Origin: Paracoccaceae bacterium
GTDB lineage: Bacteria; Pseudomonadota; Alphaproteobacteria; Rhodobacterales; Rhodobacteraceae
NCBI GenBank assembly: GCA_009773055.1
Contig: WOUW01000002.1
Coordinates: 1 to 64,000 of the forward strand
Direction of reading: 5' to 3'
Length of the DNA stretch: 64,000 nt
In this document: positions 43,433-53,646 of the stretch, piece by piece
Layout: each line of letters starts with the position of its first letter
Numbering within the stretch: position 1 is the first letter of the stretch
Program-made: the position numbers and the translations under genes
Notes under the pieces: generated by a model
The model's input: only the letters and a program-made list of their open reading frames with translations
What the model was told of the DNA's origin: nothing
Database searches by the model: none

Positions 43433-44728
43433 TCACATCCCCTGGGGTTGGCCGACCACGACGAAGTGCAGCGCTTCTGGCTTGAACAGCCGGGCCGCGA
43501 CGCGCCGGATATCGTCCATTGTCACCGCCTCGATCTTCGCATTCCGCGTCGTGACATAGTCCATCGGCAACCCGTCCATCTGCATCCCGACCAGAATGCT
43601 GGCGATGGGTCCATTTCCGTCGAACCGCAAGGGGTAGGACCCGGTCAGATAGGTCTTCGTCGCTTCAAGCTCTTCCGGCGCGACCCCGTCGCTGACGATC
43701 CGGCCCCATTCCGCCTGCACCACCTTGATCGCCTCGGCCACCTTGTCGTTCGAGGCCGAAAACTGACCAAGGATCATGTCGGCCTGATCCATATTCACGA
43801 GGTAGGTCCCGATCCCGTAGGTCAGGCCCCGCTTTTCGCGCACCTCGGTCATCAGCCGGGCCGTGAACCGCCCGCCGCCGATCACCTCGTTCAGAATGAA
43901 AGCCGGGAAGAAATCCGGATCGTCGCGCGGAATGCCCTTCTGGCCGAAGAACACCGAGGATTGCGGTGTCGGGAAATCCACCACCGTCACGCCTGCCGGC
44001 AACAGCCACGGAGCCGGTCCCGGCAGTGGGGCCCCGGTCGCAGGCAGATTGCCAAGCAACCTGTCCAGAAGTGCGCCCAGCTCTGCGGCCGTGATGTCGC
44101 CTGACGCCGCGACGAACACCCGGTCCCGCGCGAGCGCGGCCTTGTGCGCGGCCACCACGTCATCCCGGGTCAGCGCCATCACTGTCGGGATCGTCCCGTC
44201 TCCGCTGGACCCGTAAGGATGATCCCCGAAGGCTAGGGCGTCAAACTTCTCCGAAGCAATCGTCCCCGGGTCTTTCTCGTTTGACCGCAGGTTCGACAGC
44301 ACCTGTTCGCGCACACGGGTAACCGCGTCCTGATCGAATCGCGGGTTCACCAGCGCCTCGCGCAGAAGGTCGATCGCCTGATCCCGGTTCTCGGTCAGGA
44401 ACTTCGCCGAAACCCCCACAGAATCCGTGCCTGCGTCAAAGCTGAAGCTTGCCGCCAGCGCATCCCGTGCCTCGGCAAAACCCTTGCTGTCCAGATCGCT
44501 GGCGCCTTCTTCCAGCGTGGCGGTCATCAGGTTCACCACTCCGCGCTTGTCCGGGGCCTCCAGCGAGGTGCCACCCTTGAACTGGATCTCCAATGCCGCG
44601 AACGGGATGTTGTGATCTTCGACCAGCCAGGCCCTGATCCCGCCTGGAGAGGTCACTTCCTGGATCGAAATCTCGGCATGGGCGGGGATCGCCAGCGCCA
44701 GCATCGCTAGAAGAACGGTGCGGATCAT
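43433..44728 (-). CDS. M16-family peptidase-like protein, non-catalytic type
   Basis: A 431-residue exported protein (MIRTVLLAMLALAIPAHA signal). It has the insulinase/M16 fold (GIRAWLVEDHNIPFAALEIQFKGGTS; SVFFGQKGIPRDDPDFFPAFILNEVIGGG; VREKRGLTYGIGTYL) but no HxxEH zinc motif; the corresponding stretch is RGVVNLMTATLEEGASD. Such proteins contribute the Arg/Tyr pair in a heterodimer with the catalytic M16 partner, here the upstream broken gene, overlapping by ATGA. Confidence 0.92.
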   Translation of the reverse strand: MIRTVLLAMLALAIPAHAEISIQEVTSPGGIRAWLVEDHNIPFAALEIQFKGGTSLEAPDKRGVVNLMTATLEEGASDLDSKGFAEARDALAASFSFDAGTDSVGVSAKFLTENRDQAIDLLREALVNPRFDQDAVTRVREQVLSNLRSNEKDPGTIASEKFDALAFGDHPYGSSGDGTIPTVMALTRDDVVAAHKAALARDRVFVAASGDITAAELGALLDRLLGNLPATGAPLPGPAPWLLPAGVTVVDFPTPQSSVFFGQKGIPRDDPDFFPAFILNEVIGGGRFTARLMTEVREKRGLTYGIGTYLVNMDQADMILGQFSASNDKVAEAIKVVQAEWGRIVSDGVAPEELEATKTYLTGSYPLRFDGNGPIASILVGMQMDGLPMDYVTTRNAKIEAVTMDDIRRVAARLFKPEALHFVVVGQPQGM

Positions 44729-46049
44729 GGCTGGGCCTCCCCTTCGGCAGCGGGCCGGGTCAACCAGCCGGTCACAGCATTCCGACGGTCCAGCACTTTT
44801 CGGGCGGCTTCCATCACATCCGCCTCGGTCACCGCGGACAGCGCCTCGTCCCAGCCCTCGATGTCCGCAACGCTTAGCCCCACGCTAAGACCCTGGCCAT
44901 AGCGTTGCGCAAGGTTCTCGACACTGTCGCGGGCATAGATTTCGCCCGCGCGGACCTGCGTGCGGATCCGCTCCAGTGCCGCAGGGTCGGGACCGTCTGC
45001 CAGAAACGTCTCCAGCACCTGATCCAGATCGTTTTCGATCGTCTCAAGGCTGACATCGGGCGCAGGCACCACGGCAATCCCGAAGGTTCCGTCGTCGATA
45101 CTGGTCCCGTCATAGAAAGCCGAGGAATAGACCGCCACCTGCCGGTCGAACTGCAAGGCCCGCGCCAGGACCGAGGTCTGGCCATTGCCGCCCAGAAGCT
45201 CGGCCAGAACGGTCAGCGCCGCCGCCTGCTTCTGGTCGCCGGGGTCACGTTCCGGAGCAAGATAGGTCCGCATGACATAGGGCTCGGACACCCTTTCGTC
45301 CGCCAGATCCAGCCGTCGTTCCGACAGCTGTGGCGGTTCCTGCGGGCGCATCCGCGGGACGATGCCGTCCGAGGGCGCAAGCGGGCCGTAATGCTTTTCC
45401 GCAAGGGCCTTCACGGCAACAGGATCGACATCGCCGGCAATGATCAGCGTCGCATTGTTCGGGGCATAGAAGCGTTCGTAGTAGGACAGCGCATCCTCGC
45501 GGCTCAGCGCTGCCATCTCGTGCCGCCAGCCGATCACCGGAATGCCATAGGGGCTGTTCTGAAACTGCGCCGCCCGCATCTGTTCGGACAACAGTGCATC
45601 GGGGTTGCTGTCCGTGCGCTGCGCGCGTTCCTCCAGAATGACCTGCCGCTCGGTCGCGACGTCGTCTTCGGTCAGGCGCAGGTTGCGCATCCGGTCGGCT
45701 TCCATCTCCATCACGAGGTCCAGCCGGTCGGCGCTGATCCGCTGGAAATACGCAGTGCATCGCCACCCTGCGCTTCGACGATGCCGGAAAATGCGTTCGG
45801 AGCGACCTTTTCGGTGCCCTTGAACATCAGATGCTCCAGGAAATGCGCGATGCCGGAATGGCCCCGGGGTTCATCCGCCGCCCCTACCCGATACCAGATC
45901 ATCTGCACCACGACCGGCGCGCGATGATCCTCGATCACCACGACTTGCAGGCCGTTGTCCAGGCTGAAGGTGGTGACTGGCTCTTCCGCGGCAGCGGGCA
46001 GCGCCAGCGTCACGATGGCGGCCACGCCAGCGCCAATTCGTCCGAGCAT
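44725..46049 (-). pseudogene. Catalytic M16 peptidase gene, broken by internal deletion and frameshift
   Basis: The N-terminal part (MLGRIGAGVAAIVTLALPAAA signal; HSGIAHFLEHLMFKGTE with zinc-binding HxxEH) reads in one frame to AQGGDA, then out of frame to a stop at 45711. The rest (YFQRISADRLDLVMEMEADRMRNLRL...) continues in another frame. The invariant NAFTSxDYT motif is missing between GGD and AYF. Against usual spacing about 25 nt are lost near 45751-45761. GGAG precedes ATG 46049. A real mutation or assembly error; if real, the downstream partner lacks its catalytic half. Confidence 0.88.
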
Positions 46050-46125
46050 CGGAGTCTCCAGGTCAGGTCTCTTGCGGGAAACTGCTGCGCGGCCAGTGAA
46101 CAATCAAGCCATGGCCACGCGCTTG

Positions 46126-46656
46126 TTACTCTTCGCCCGATTTCCGGGGCGGGGCCGACGGGTTGCGAAGCCCCAGCGCCCGCCACCGTGCAAGCTCTGC
46201 CTGCTGGTCCAGCCGCTGCTTGCGGTAGGCCTTGTAGTAGACGTTCACGCTGAACAGCCGTTCCAGGACGCGGCCGTTATTGTCGCGCCGCCACTCCAGG
46301 TCTTCCGAGGCCAGGGTCGAGCGGATGCCGCCGTCAACGCCAAAGCGGCCAGCATGGGCGTAAAGTGCAGAATCCCCTGACGGGATGCCCCCGGCCGCAG
46401 AAGGCTTGCCGCCCAGCGCTATCGCGGCATCTGCCTCCGGGTTCGGGTCGGAACGGTTGAAGCCACCGGGCGTCGGATCCGGCAGTTCAGCCAGAGTCTC
46501 CGGCATTTCCAGTGGTTTGGGCGGGACGATGGCAAATTCGTCCGGTCCGGGACCGGACCGCAGGTTCATCAGCTGAGGATCGCCCTTGCCGCCGCAGGCC
46601 GCCAGCGTGATCATCGTCGCAATCGCGATGACCGCCCTGCCTTTCTGTGCCTGCAT
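46126..46656 (-). CDS. DUF3035 lipoprotein
   Basis: A 176-residue lipoprotein (signal ending TLAACGGKGD). DUF3035 features: PQLMNLRSGPGPDEFAIVPPKPLEMPETLAELPDPTPGG, then charged YYKAYRKQRLDQQAELARWRALG. It lies between lspA, which would process its lipobox, and the M16 pair, an order typical of the family. Function unknown. Confidence 0.92.
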   Translation of the reverse strand: MQAQKGRAVIAIATMITLAACGGKGDPQLMNLRSGPGPDEFAIVPPKPLEMPETLAELPDPTPGGFNRSDPNPEADAAIALGGKPSAAGGIPSGDSALYAHAGRFGVDGGIRSTLASEDLEWRRDNNGRVLERLFSVNVYYKAYRKQRLDQQAELARWRALGLRNPSAPPRKSGEE

Positions 46657-46717
46657 ACCTGCCTCCGAACCGTCTTTTGCCCGTCTTAGCCTAAAGCCGC
46701 GCGGTCGTCACGCCTGT

Positions 46718-47227
46718 TTAGCGCACCTTGCCTTTGGCTTTACCACCCCTTGCCGATCCGCCACGGTCACCTTTGGCAAACATCACCAGCCCAAGGGCCC
46801 CGGCAAAGATCGCAATATCGGCAACGTTGAAGGCGTAGGGATTCTCGATTCCGCAGCAAGTCATGTTCAGGAAGTCCGCAACGGCACCGTAAACGATTCG
46901 GTCGATGATGTTGCCAAGCGCCCCGCCGACCAGAAGACCGCCCGCCAGTTCTGCCTTCCAGTTGCCGGTCTCGCGGCGCATCCACCAGACGACCCAGGCC
47001 GAGATTGCCAGCGCCAGCGCGATCAGCCCCCAGCGGGCAGGATCTGCACTGTTAGATAGCAGGCCGAAGTTGATGCCGAAGTTCCAGGCCATGCGGAAAT
47101 TTATGTAGGGCGGCAGCACGTCGATCTCGTTCCGGTTGATCAGGTCCAAGCCATGCACGACCGCAAGCTTGCTCAGCTGGTCGATGCCGAAGACCGCGAC
47201 GGCTGTGATCCAGAAGCGCCGCATCAT
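46718..47227 (-). CDS. lspA: Lipoprotein signal peptidase (signal peptidase II)
   Basis: A 169-residue inner-membrane aspartyl peptidase. Catalytic Asp residues lie in [20 protein letters not shown] and [10 protein letters not shown]; four transmembrane helices are present. The ATG at 47227 overlaps the purH TGA by one base (TGATG). It cleaves lipoprotein signal peptides before the lipidated Cys, for instance of the DUF3035 and L,D-transpeptidase proteins here. An unusual TCCG-like Cys pair ([10 protein letters not shown]) is in the second conserved region. Confidence 0.95.
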   Translation of the reverse strand: MMRRFWITAVAVFGIDQLSKLAVVHGLDLINRNEIDVLPPYINFRMAWNFGINFGLLSNSADPARWGLIALALAISAWVVWWMRRETGNWKAELAGGLLVGGALGNIIDRIVYGAVADFLNMTCCGIENPYAFNVADIAIFAGALGLVMFAKGDRGGSARGGKAKGKVR

Positions 47228-48813
47228 CAATGCCGGAAATGGCGCTGGCCGGTGAAGACCATGGCAAGCCCACGTTCGTCAGCTGCCGCGATGACCTCGT
47301 CGTCGCGCATCGACCCGCCCGGCTGGATGATCGCTGTCGCGCCTGCATCCGCCGCCGTGATCAGCCCGTCGGCGAAGGGAAAGAACGCATCCGACGCGAC
47401 GACCGAGCCCTTGGTCAGCGGCCCCGCCAGCCCCAGCGCCTCTGCCATGTCCAGCGCTTTGCGCGCCGCGATCCGGGTGCTGTCCACCCGGCTCATCTGC
47501 CCCGCACCCACGCCCACGGTCGCCCCGTCCTTGACGTAGATGATCGCGTTCGACTTGACGTGCTTTGCCACCGTCCAGGCAAACTTCAGGTCGCGCATCT
47601 CGGCATCCGAAGGTGCGCGCTTGGTTACCACTTTCAGGTTGGACGGCGACACATGCCCCGCGTCCCGGTCCTGCACCAGGAACCCGCCCGCCACCTGCTT
47701 GAACGCCAGGCCCCCGGCCTTCGGGTCGGGCAGCGCTCCTGTCGTCAGTAGTCGCAGGTTCTTCTTCCCGGCGAACACCGCCTTCGCCTCATCGGTCGCG
47801 TCGGGGGCGATGACAACCTCGGTGAAGATCTTCACGATCTCTTCTGCCGTGGCCCCGTCAAGCACCTGATTCAAGGCAACAATCCCACCAAAAGCGCTGG
47901 TCTGGTCACATTGATAGGCACGCAGGTAAGCCTCGGTCAGCGACGACGCCGTGGCCACCCCACAGGGGTTCGCATGCTTGATGATCGCGCAGGCCGGGGC
48001 GCCTCCGGCGAACTCCGCCACCAGCTCGAAGGCCGCGTCGGTGTCGTTGATGTTGTTGTAGCTAAGTTCCTTGCCTTGCCACTGCCGGGCCGTCGCCACG
48101 CCGGGCCGACGCGAGCCGTCCACATAGAACGCCGCCGCCTGATGCGGGTTTTCGCCATAGCGCAGGGTCTGCGCCAGCTTGCCCGCAAAGCTGCGATAGC
48201 GCGGGACGGGCTCCTTGATCTCGCCAGCCAGCCAGGTCGAGACCGCCGTGTCATAGGCCGCGGTCTTGGCATAGGCCGTCAGCGCCAGCTTCTGACGAAA
48301 GACCATCGTTGTGGCCCCGTCATGGGTTTTCAGCTGTGCCAGCAGGCTATCGTAGTCCAGCGGGTCCGTCACGACCGTCACGAAGCGATGGTTCTTCGCC
48401 GCCGCCCGGATCATCGCCGGACCGCCGATGTCGATGTTCTCGATGCAGGTCACATGATCCGCACCCCGCGCGACCGTCTCTTCGAAGGGGTAAAGGTTCA
48501 CGATCAGAAGGTCGATCGGCTCGATCCCGTGCGCGGCCATCGCCACCAGATGCTCGTCATCGTCGCGCAGCGCGAGAAGCCCGCCGTGGACGTTCGGGTG
48601 CAGCGTCTTGACCCGCCCATCCATCATCTCGGGGAAACCGGTCACTTCCGCCACATCCCGCACCGCCAGCCCCGCCGCACGCAACATTCCGCTGGTCCCG
48701 CCGGTGGAGATCAGCTCGACCCCGTATCCCGCCAGGGTCCGTGCCAGGTCCAGCAGTCCGGTCTTGTCGGAAACGGAAATCAGCGCGCGGCCGATGGGGA
48801 CGAGGTTGGTCAT
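47227..48813 (-). CDS. purH: Bifunctional AICAR formyltransferase/IMP cyclohydrolase
   Basis: A 528-residue enzyme for the last two steps to IMP. The N-terminal MGS-like cyclohydrolase domain has [31 protein letters not shown] and [13 protein letters not shown]; the transformylase has [27 protein letters not shown] (catalytic Lys-His) and the C-terminal FFPFADGL / [20 protein letters not shown] precedes the ATG. Coupled to lspA. Confidence 0.97.
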   Translation of the reverse strand: MTNLVPIGRALISVSDKTGLLDLARTLAGYGVELISTGGTSGMLRAAGLAVRDVAEVTGFPEMMDGRVKTLHPNVHGGLLALRDDDEHLVAMAAHGIEPIDLLIVNLYPFEETVARGADHVTCIENIDIGGPAMIRAAAKNHRFVTVVTDPLDYDSLLAQLKTHDGATTMVFRQKLALTAYAKTAAYDTAVSTWLAGEIKEPVPRYRSFAGKLAQTLRYGENPHQAAAFYVDGSRRPGVATARQWQGKELSYNNINDTDAAFELVAEFAGGAPACAIIKHANPCGVATASSLTEAYLRAYQCDQTSAFGGIVALNQVLDGATAEEIVKIFTEVVIAPDATDEAKAVFAGKKNLRLLTTGALPDPKAGGLAFKQVAGGFLVQDRDAGHVSPSNLKVVTKRAPSDAEMRDLKFAWTVAKHVKSNAIIYVKDGATVGVGAGQMSRVDSTRIAARKALDMAEALGLAGPLTKGSVVASDAFFPFADGLITAADAGATAIIQPGGSMRDDEVIAAADERGLAMVFTGQRHFRH

Positions 48814-48844
48814 CGCTGGAACCCTTCACTTGCCCGTCGGGACG

Positions 48845-50560
48845 TCAAGGGTCCACCCCCTCCAGGTCCCGAATGGCCAGCGGAGTATCCTTTGCCTTCG
48901 CCAAGGTCCAGCCTATCCGTGTCTCGAACCCCCGCGCCTCGCTTCGCAGCACGATCTGCAGCGATGGCCGGGGCTTCAGCCGCCCCTTTTCCAGATAGGC
49001 CGAAGGTTCCAGCCCCAGGTCTGCCGGACCGGTGTAACGGAAGATCCAGATCTCGCCACTGCGCAGGACCAGCGACACCGCAGCTCCGCCCATATCCAGT
49101 TCCGCATCGACATCCGGGTGCAGATGAAACCGGATCGCGAACCGCCCGCCCTCCATTGCCGTCGCGGTCATCGCATCCTCGAACCGTCGCCGCGCCTCGG
49201 CTGTCATCGCGGTCAGCGCGTCCACCCCTGACAACCGCCGCCCGTCATGCGCCAGTGTCAGGCTGCGGCTCGCGGTCAGCCCGTGACTGCGCAGCCAACC
49301 GTCATGCGCGATGAAGAGATCCGAACCTTCGGTGCCCACCGTCAGCCGCGACGACGTCACCTGCGCCCGATGCCCCAAGGCGTCGCCGCTCGCCACCAGC
49401 CGTGAGGACGACACCCCGTCCAGTCCCAGTGTCGAGTGCGACGCCGTCGCCCGCGCCGCCCGCCGCCACTCCGCCCCGAAGGCAGTGCCCGAGCCGCAGT
49501 TGACCACCAGTGCCCGACGACCCGAGACCAGCTCGAAAGCCGAGGTCGAGGCATGCGCCGTTTCGGCCGCCCGCCCCCCCGGCGGGGCCGAGGCGTCGAC
49601 AATGACCGAGGTTCGACCCCCCGCCAGCCGGGCATAGCCCATTGCGATGGCAGGGGTCGCCCCCGCACGCACTCCTGCCGCCGCAAGGGCCTGATCCAGC
49701 CGCCCTTCCGCGCCCTTGCCGCCGCCGTGAAACCGCGCCAGATCGCCATCGGCATGACGCAGGGCCCGCAGCGCCGGGGCAATCCTCATGATCGCCGACG
49801 AAACTGCCGGAGGCACCGTCAGGTTCGCCTCTGTCATCGCGCTTGCCGACCAGGTCAGCAGCGTCAGCACTTCCAGAAGTTCCTCGGGGTTGCGCGTCGG
49901 AATCCCGCCTTCCGCGTCGATGTCCGCCTCACAGGCCGCCGCCAGGGCTGCCGTCGCCGGGGCGACCAGAGCCTCCATCCCGATCAGCGAGATGCCGGCA
50001 TAGACCAGACCCGTCAGCGCCTCGAACCGGGGCAGCCCCTCTGCCGCACTGCGCCAGCGCCGCGCCAGATAGGCCGCCTGCCGCGACAGGGAGCGGTAGA
50101 AGGTCTCGCTCTGCGCCCGGTCGCGCCCGTTCAGCAAAAGCGTCGCGTGATGCACCCAAGCGATGATCCGGCGTCCGGTCAGGTCCGGGGTCCAGCCGGG
50201 CCCCCGCCCACCACCGAACCGCGCAATCCAGCCCCAGGTCCAATCCTGCGCCCGGGTTTGCGCCTCTTTCGTGCCCAGCGCCGCAAGGTCATCCAGCCAG
50301 CAGAACCCATGCGCTTCGACGGCAAAGCCCCGGTCCGGCGCGGCAATGTCCCAAAGACTTGTGCCCGGCGCTTCGGCCAGATGCCCGGCCAGCAGCACAT
50401 TGCCCAGAACCAGCTGCTTGCCGCGCGTGTAAAGCCCGATCGACCGCGGCTCCGGCTGCGACACGAACCCACCCGCCACGCGCGCCCGGCGCGCAGCAAA
50501 GACCGCCAGCCGATCGGCCAGCCGGTCCAAACGCTTCGACGTGCTGCCAGTGCCGCCCAC
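48845..50560 (-). CDS. Heparinase II/III family protein
   Basis: A 571-residue protein with an N-terminal alpha/alpha toroid (VSQPEPRSIGLYTRGKQLVLGNVLLAG; WDIAAPDRGFAVEAHGFCWLDDLA; HHATLLLNGRDRAQSETFYRSLSRQ) and a C-terminal Hepar_II_III beta-sandwich (ALVVNCGSGTAFGAEWRRAARATASHSTLGLDG; FIAHDGWLRSHGLTASRSLTL; RFAIRFHLHPDVDAELD). These are polysaccharide lyases in well-studied members; the Rhodobacteraceae version beside purH has no known substrate. A Pho-box-like site is 75 bp upstream. Confidence 0.9.
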   Translation of the reverse strand: MGGTGSTSKRLDRLADRLAVFAARRARVAGGFVSQPEPRSIGLYTRGKQLVLGNVLLAGHLAEAPGTSLWDIAAPDRGFAVEAHGFCWLDDLAALGTKEAQTRAQDWTWGWIARFGGGRGPGWTPDLTGRRIIAWVHHATLLLNGRDRAQSETFYRSLSRQAAYLARRWRSAAEGLPRFEALTGLVYAGISLIGMEALVAPATAALAAACEADIDAEGGIPTRNPEELLEVLTLLTWSASAMTEANLTVPPAVSSAIMRIAPALRALRHADGDLARFHGGGKGAEGRLDQALAAAGVRAGATPAIAMGYARLAGGRTSVIVDASAPPGGRAAETAHASTSAFELVSGRRALVVNCGSGTAFGAEWRRAARATASHSTLGLDGVSSSRLVASGDALGHRAQVTSSRLTVGTEGSDLFIAHDGWLRSHGLTASRSLTLAHDGRRLSGVDALTAMTAEARRRFEDAMTATAMEGGRFAIRFHLHPDVDAELDMGGAAVSLVLRSGEIWIFRYTGPADLGLEPSAYLEKGRLKPRPSLQIVLRSEARGFETRIGWTLAKAKDTPLAIRDLEGVDP

Positions 50561-50634
50561 GCCCTGCCTCTGCTCAAAGCCCGGTAGTCCCGGATCATCG
50601 CGCGGATGATAGGTCAGGGCCGCGCGTCTGTCAC

Positions 50635-50652
50635 GTCACAGGCTTATGACAG
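50635..50652 (-). promoter_or_regulatory. Pho-box-like site upstream of heparinase-purH-lspA
   Basis: On the minus strand CTGTCAT-AAGC-CTGTGAC: the first half is an exact Pho-box heptamer, the second differs at one base, and the 4-bp spacing is right. It is 75-92 bp before the heparinase start, and overlaps a CTGTCA...TGACAG inverted repeat (50628-50652). PhoB binding is inferred. Confidence 0.55.
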
Positions 50653-50663
50653 TCCGTCAGCAC

Positions 50664-51783
50664 TCAGGCCAGGTGATCGATCCGCCGCAGGAACTGCGCC
50701 AGGTGGCCGACCTGATCCAGCCAGCGCGCCAGAAGCTTCGGGTCATGCGGCGCGCCATGCACCCCTGCCGGGATCTCACGGGTCAGCACCGCCTCGATCG
50801 CCAATGACACCGGCACCGACACCAGCCGCCCCATCGCAGTGCCGCGCACATCGCCCCAGGCATCCATCGCCCAGGTCTCGTGGAACACCGGCTTGCCGTC
50901 GCGTTCGGCTTTCAGCGCCACGAACAGCACCACCCGGTCCGGCTCGCCTTCGGCATAGGAGTTGTCTTTCAGCAAGGCAGCGGCGCGGGTTTCGAGGGCG
51001 GCGTTGATCGCCTCAACAGGTTTGCCTTCCAGCCCCTCGATCTCGCGGAAAATCGGTGCCCAGGCATCGGCCCAACCGTTCAGCCGAATTGTCCCACGGA
51101 CGAAGTCCTTGACCTTCCAGTGCGGCTCGAACCGGTATTCCTCCATGAACGGATAGCTGTCGCGGTTGGGGTAAACCTCAAAGCTTTCCGGCACCGGCAG
51201 CGGCGCGTCATAGCGGCTGATCGCATCCCAGGGCCGCGCCACCCGCAGTTCCGTAAAATGCCGCAAGCTGCGCGAAGGCGAGCGCAGCGCCTTCAGCACC
51301 CCCGCCGGGGCCCAGCTGAACTTGTAGCGGAAGGCATTCGCCACCTTCGGCACCCCGCCGCAATAGCTGGTGAAGCTGATGACGTTGTCGTTGTGATAAG
51401 CCTTCGACGCCCGATAGCGCGCCACAAGGTCATGCGCCATCAGGTGATCAATGCCGGGGTCAAGGCCGACCTCGTTGATCGACACCAACCCGGCCTCGCG
51501 GAATGCCTCATCCAGCGCCCGCATCTCCGGTGCAATGTAGCTGGAGGAGCAGAAGTTCGCCCCCTTCTCCAGGCACAGCTTCGCGATCCCGACATGCTGG
51601 TCGGCGGGCAACATCGACACCGCGATGTCGCCCGGCTTCAGCGCCGCGCCGCGCAATGTCGCCGACCTCGGCGCGCGCCTTCTCGACCGTGCGGTTCCAG
51701 ACCACGACGGGGTGCCCCGCCTCGATCAGCCGCCGCAACCCCGGAATCGACGACAGCCCCGTGCCGCACCAATGGATCGTCAT
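50664..51783 (-). pseudogene. Saccharopine dehydrogenase (LYS9-type) gene, broken by internal deletion and frameshift
   Basis: The N-terminus reads MTIHWCGTGLSSIPGLRRLIEAGHPVVVWNRTVEKARAEVGDI, a Rossmann domain, then leaves frame near 51650-51666. The rest resumes in another frame at ALKPGDIAVSMLPADQHVG and keeps the dimerisation domain (NEVGLDPGIDHLMAHDL; SFTSYCGGVPK; YNRDSYPF-like YPNRDSYPFMEEY). By family spacing about 32 nt are missing in a GCGCGGC-rich stretch. A real mutation would block saccharopine cleavage to glutamate; an assembly error is possible. Confidence 0.85.
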
Positions 51784-51836
51784 GTTCTCACTCCCCTTTG
51801 TCCCCGGACCCCAGAAATCTTCAGCAAGATCTTTGA

Positions 51837-51860
51837 CAAATTCCTTGCTTAAGGAATTTG
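51837..51860. terminator. Palindromic terminator between the two saccharopine genes
   Basis: CAAATTCCTT / AAGGAATTTG with a 4-nt loop, 22 bp after the LYS1-type stop and 53 bp before the LYS9-type start. AT-rich arms like those of 24290-24322. It separates the two genes transcriptionally at least in part. Confidence 0.6.
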
Positions 51861-51882
51861 CAGCGCCGGTTGATCCCCTTGC

Positions 51883-52932
51883 TCACACGCCCGCGACGTG
51901 CCTGTCGAATTCCACCTTCGCCCGGCCCCAGACACCCTGGTCCAGCGCTGTCAGCGTCAGAAGCGACGGCAAAAGCTGCGCCGCATAATCCTCCGAGGAC
52001 TCCACCGGCATCAGCGAAGGCAGGTTGTCGATCGCCGTCACATCCAGCGGCGGGTTGTCATGCACCCTTAGCGCAGGCGCGTCCCAGTCCGTCGCCCGGT
52101 CATAGACCTTGATCGGTGAAAAGTCTGAAGTCGGATCGCAGGCAATATCGCCGATCACCGTCAGTTTCCTTGGGTCGGTCTTGGCCGATGCCGGGACAAA
52201 CACCGGACAGCCCGGCCGCGCGAGGATGCAGTTCAGGAAGATCTCGTGCTGCAAGACCTCCGGGAACGGCCCGCCCGAGGCCGTCTCGGCCATATCCCAC
52301 TTCGTCACCGCGACACCCATCGCCGTGCACAGGTCCGCCGCCCCCGTGCCAACCCTGCCCAAAGCCCCGATGATGATCGCCCGCGGTCGCGCCAACCCGG
52401 CCAATTCCTCGCCAAGTTGCGCAAGCAGCACATCCTTGGACGGAACCTTCCGCACCGGCCCGGCAATCCCGCCACGCGCTTGCGCCGCCCAGCATTTCAA
52501 GGACACGGCGGCCCCCGCATACCCTGCCCAATAGCCAAAGGCCGCGACGCGGCGGCCATCCTCGCCCACCAGATACTCCAGGTCATACAGCGTCCCGCCC
52601 CCGGCCTTGAAGCGCTGCAACAGAACCCGCCCCGCCGGTTGCCCCTTGTAGGCATGGCCGAACATGATGTGTCGGTGCGTCAGGGGTGTCCCGTCCTCAG
52701 GCAGCTCCTTCAGCCCGAAGATGATCGCATCCGCCGGAGCCTTCGGCCAAAGGTTCTCCTCCGCGATCTCGCAGCCCGCCGCGACATAGCCGTCAAGCGG
52801 AATCGCCCGGACGGAGGACTTCTCGACCGTCACCCGGATCCCCGCCTTCACCAGCGCCGCAGCACCTTCGGGCGTAATCCCCACGCGCTCCTCATGTGGC
52901 CGCTGTTCCGCGCGCACCCAAAGATGGGTCAT
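51883..52932 (-). CDS. Saccharopine dehydrogenase (NAD+, L-lysine-forming; LYS1 type)
   Basis: A 349-residue alanine dehydrogenase-like enzyme. The N-terminal domain has LWVRAEQRPHEERVGITPEGAAALV (substrate Arg/Lys) and VEKSSVRAIPLDGYVAAGCEI; HIMFGHAYKGQPAG is the conserved His/Lys active region; the NAD site is PRAIIIGALGRVGTGAADL. GGGAGGGACGGGGAC precedes ATG 52932, correcting the much longer track ORF. It interconverts lysine plus oxoglutarate and saccharopine. Its partner downstream is broken. Confidence 0.9.
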   Translation of the reverse strand: MTHLWVRAEQRPHEERVGITPEGAAALVKAGIRVTVEKSSVRAIPLDGYVAAGCEIAEENLWPKAPADAIIFGLKELPEDGTPLTHRHIMFGHAYKGQPAGRVLLQRFKAGGGTLYDLEYLVGEDGRRVAAFGYWAGYAGAAVSLKCWAAQARGGIAGPVRKVPSKDVLLAQLGEELAGLARPRAIIIGALGRVGTGAADLCTAMGVAVTKWDMAETASGGPFPEVLQHEIFLNCILARPGCPVFVPASAKTDPRKLTVIGDIACDPTSDFSPIKVYDRATDWDAPALRVHDNPPLDVTAIDNLPSLMPVESSEDYAAQLLPSLLTLTALDQGVWGRAKVEFDRHVAGV

Positions 52933-53082
52933 GTCCCCGTCCCTCCCCAAGCTCTCGGCCCCGTGATAGCCGAAGACCTCACCCGGCAAAACCCCGCAAA
53001 CTGACTGTTTCCGACCGGACCCGGCTTGCAAAATCCGCCATATCGACGCAAGTCTCCCGCATCCGTCCTGACGAGTTCCCTT

Positions 53083-53646
53083 ATGCAGATTGACCCAACC
53101 GTATTGCCCGACGTCCTGATCGTCACCCCCCGCCGCTTCGGCGATGCCCGGGGCTGGTTCATGGAAACCTGGAACGCCGCACGTATGGCCGATGCCGGTC
53201 TGGACTTGCCCTGGGTGCAGGACAACCACTCCTTCTCCGCCGCCAAAGGGACGCTCCGAGGGCTGCACTATCAGTCGCCGCCGCGCGCGCAGGACAAGCT
53301 TGTTCGTTGCACCCGGGGCGCAATCCTTGATGTCGCCGTCGACATCCGCACCGGGTCGCCCAGTTACGGCCAGTGGGTCGCCGTCGAGCTGACCCCCGAC
53401 AATGGTCGCCAACTGTTCGTCCCAAAGGGCTTCCTGCACGGCTTCGTCACCCTGACCGACGACACCGAGGTGCAATACAAATGCACCGATCTTTACGCTC
53501 CCGATCATGACGGTGCCGTCCGCTGGGACGACCCGGCCATCGGCATCGACTGGGGCACTTCGGCCCCCACACTTTCAGACAAGGACGCGAAAGCCCCGCT
53601 TCTGGCAGACATCGGCCGCCCCTTTCGCTATGGGGCCACCGAATGA
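53083..53646 (+). CDS. rfbC: dTDP-4-dehydrorhamnose 3,5-epimerase
   Basis: A 187-residue cupin-fold epimerase. Motifs: [36 protein letters not shown] (catalytic His), [17 protein letters not shown] and [14 protein letters not shown]. It converts dTDP-4-keto-6-deoxyglucose to the L-lyxo keto sugar. First gene of rfbCBDA; overlaps rfbB by ATGA. The 150-bp divergent gap upstream holds its promoter. Confidence 0.95.
   Translation: MQIDPTVLPDVLIVTPRRFGDARGWFMETWNAARMADAGLDLPWVQDNHSFSAAKGTLRGLHYQSPPRAQDKLVRCTRGAILDVAVDIRTGSPSYGQWVAVELTPDNGRQLFVPKGFLHGFVTLTDDTEVQYKCTDLYAPDHDGAVRWDDPAIGIDWGTSAPTLSDKDAKAPLLADIGRPFRYGATE

Noticed and set aside
47911-49314. 467-aa plus-strand ORF
   Set aside because: Antisense of purH and heparinase genes, low-complexity basic protein.
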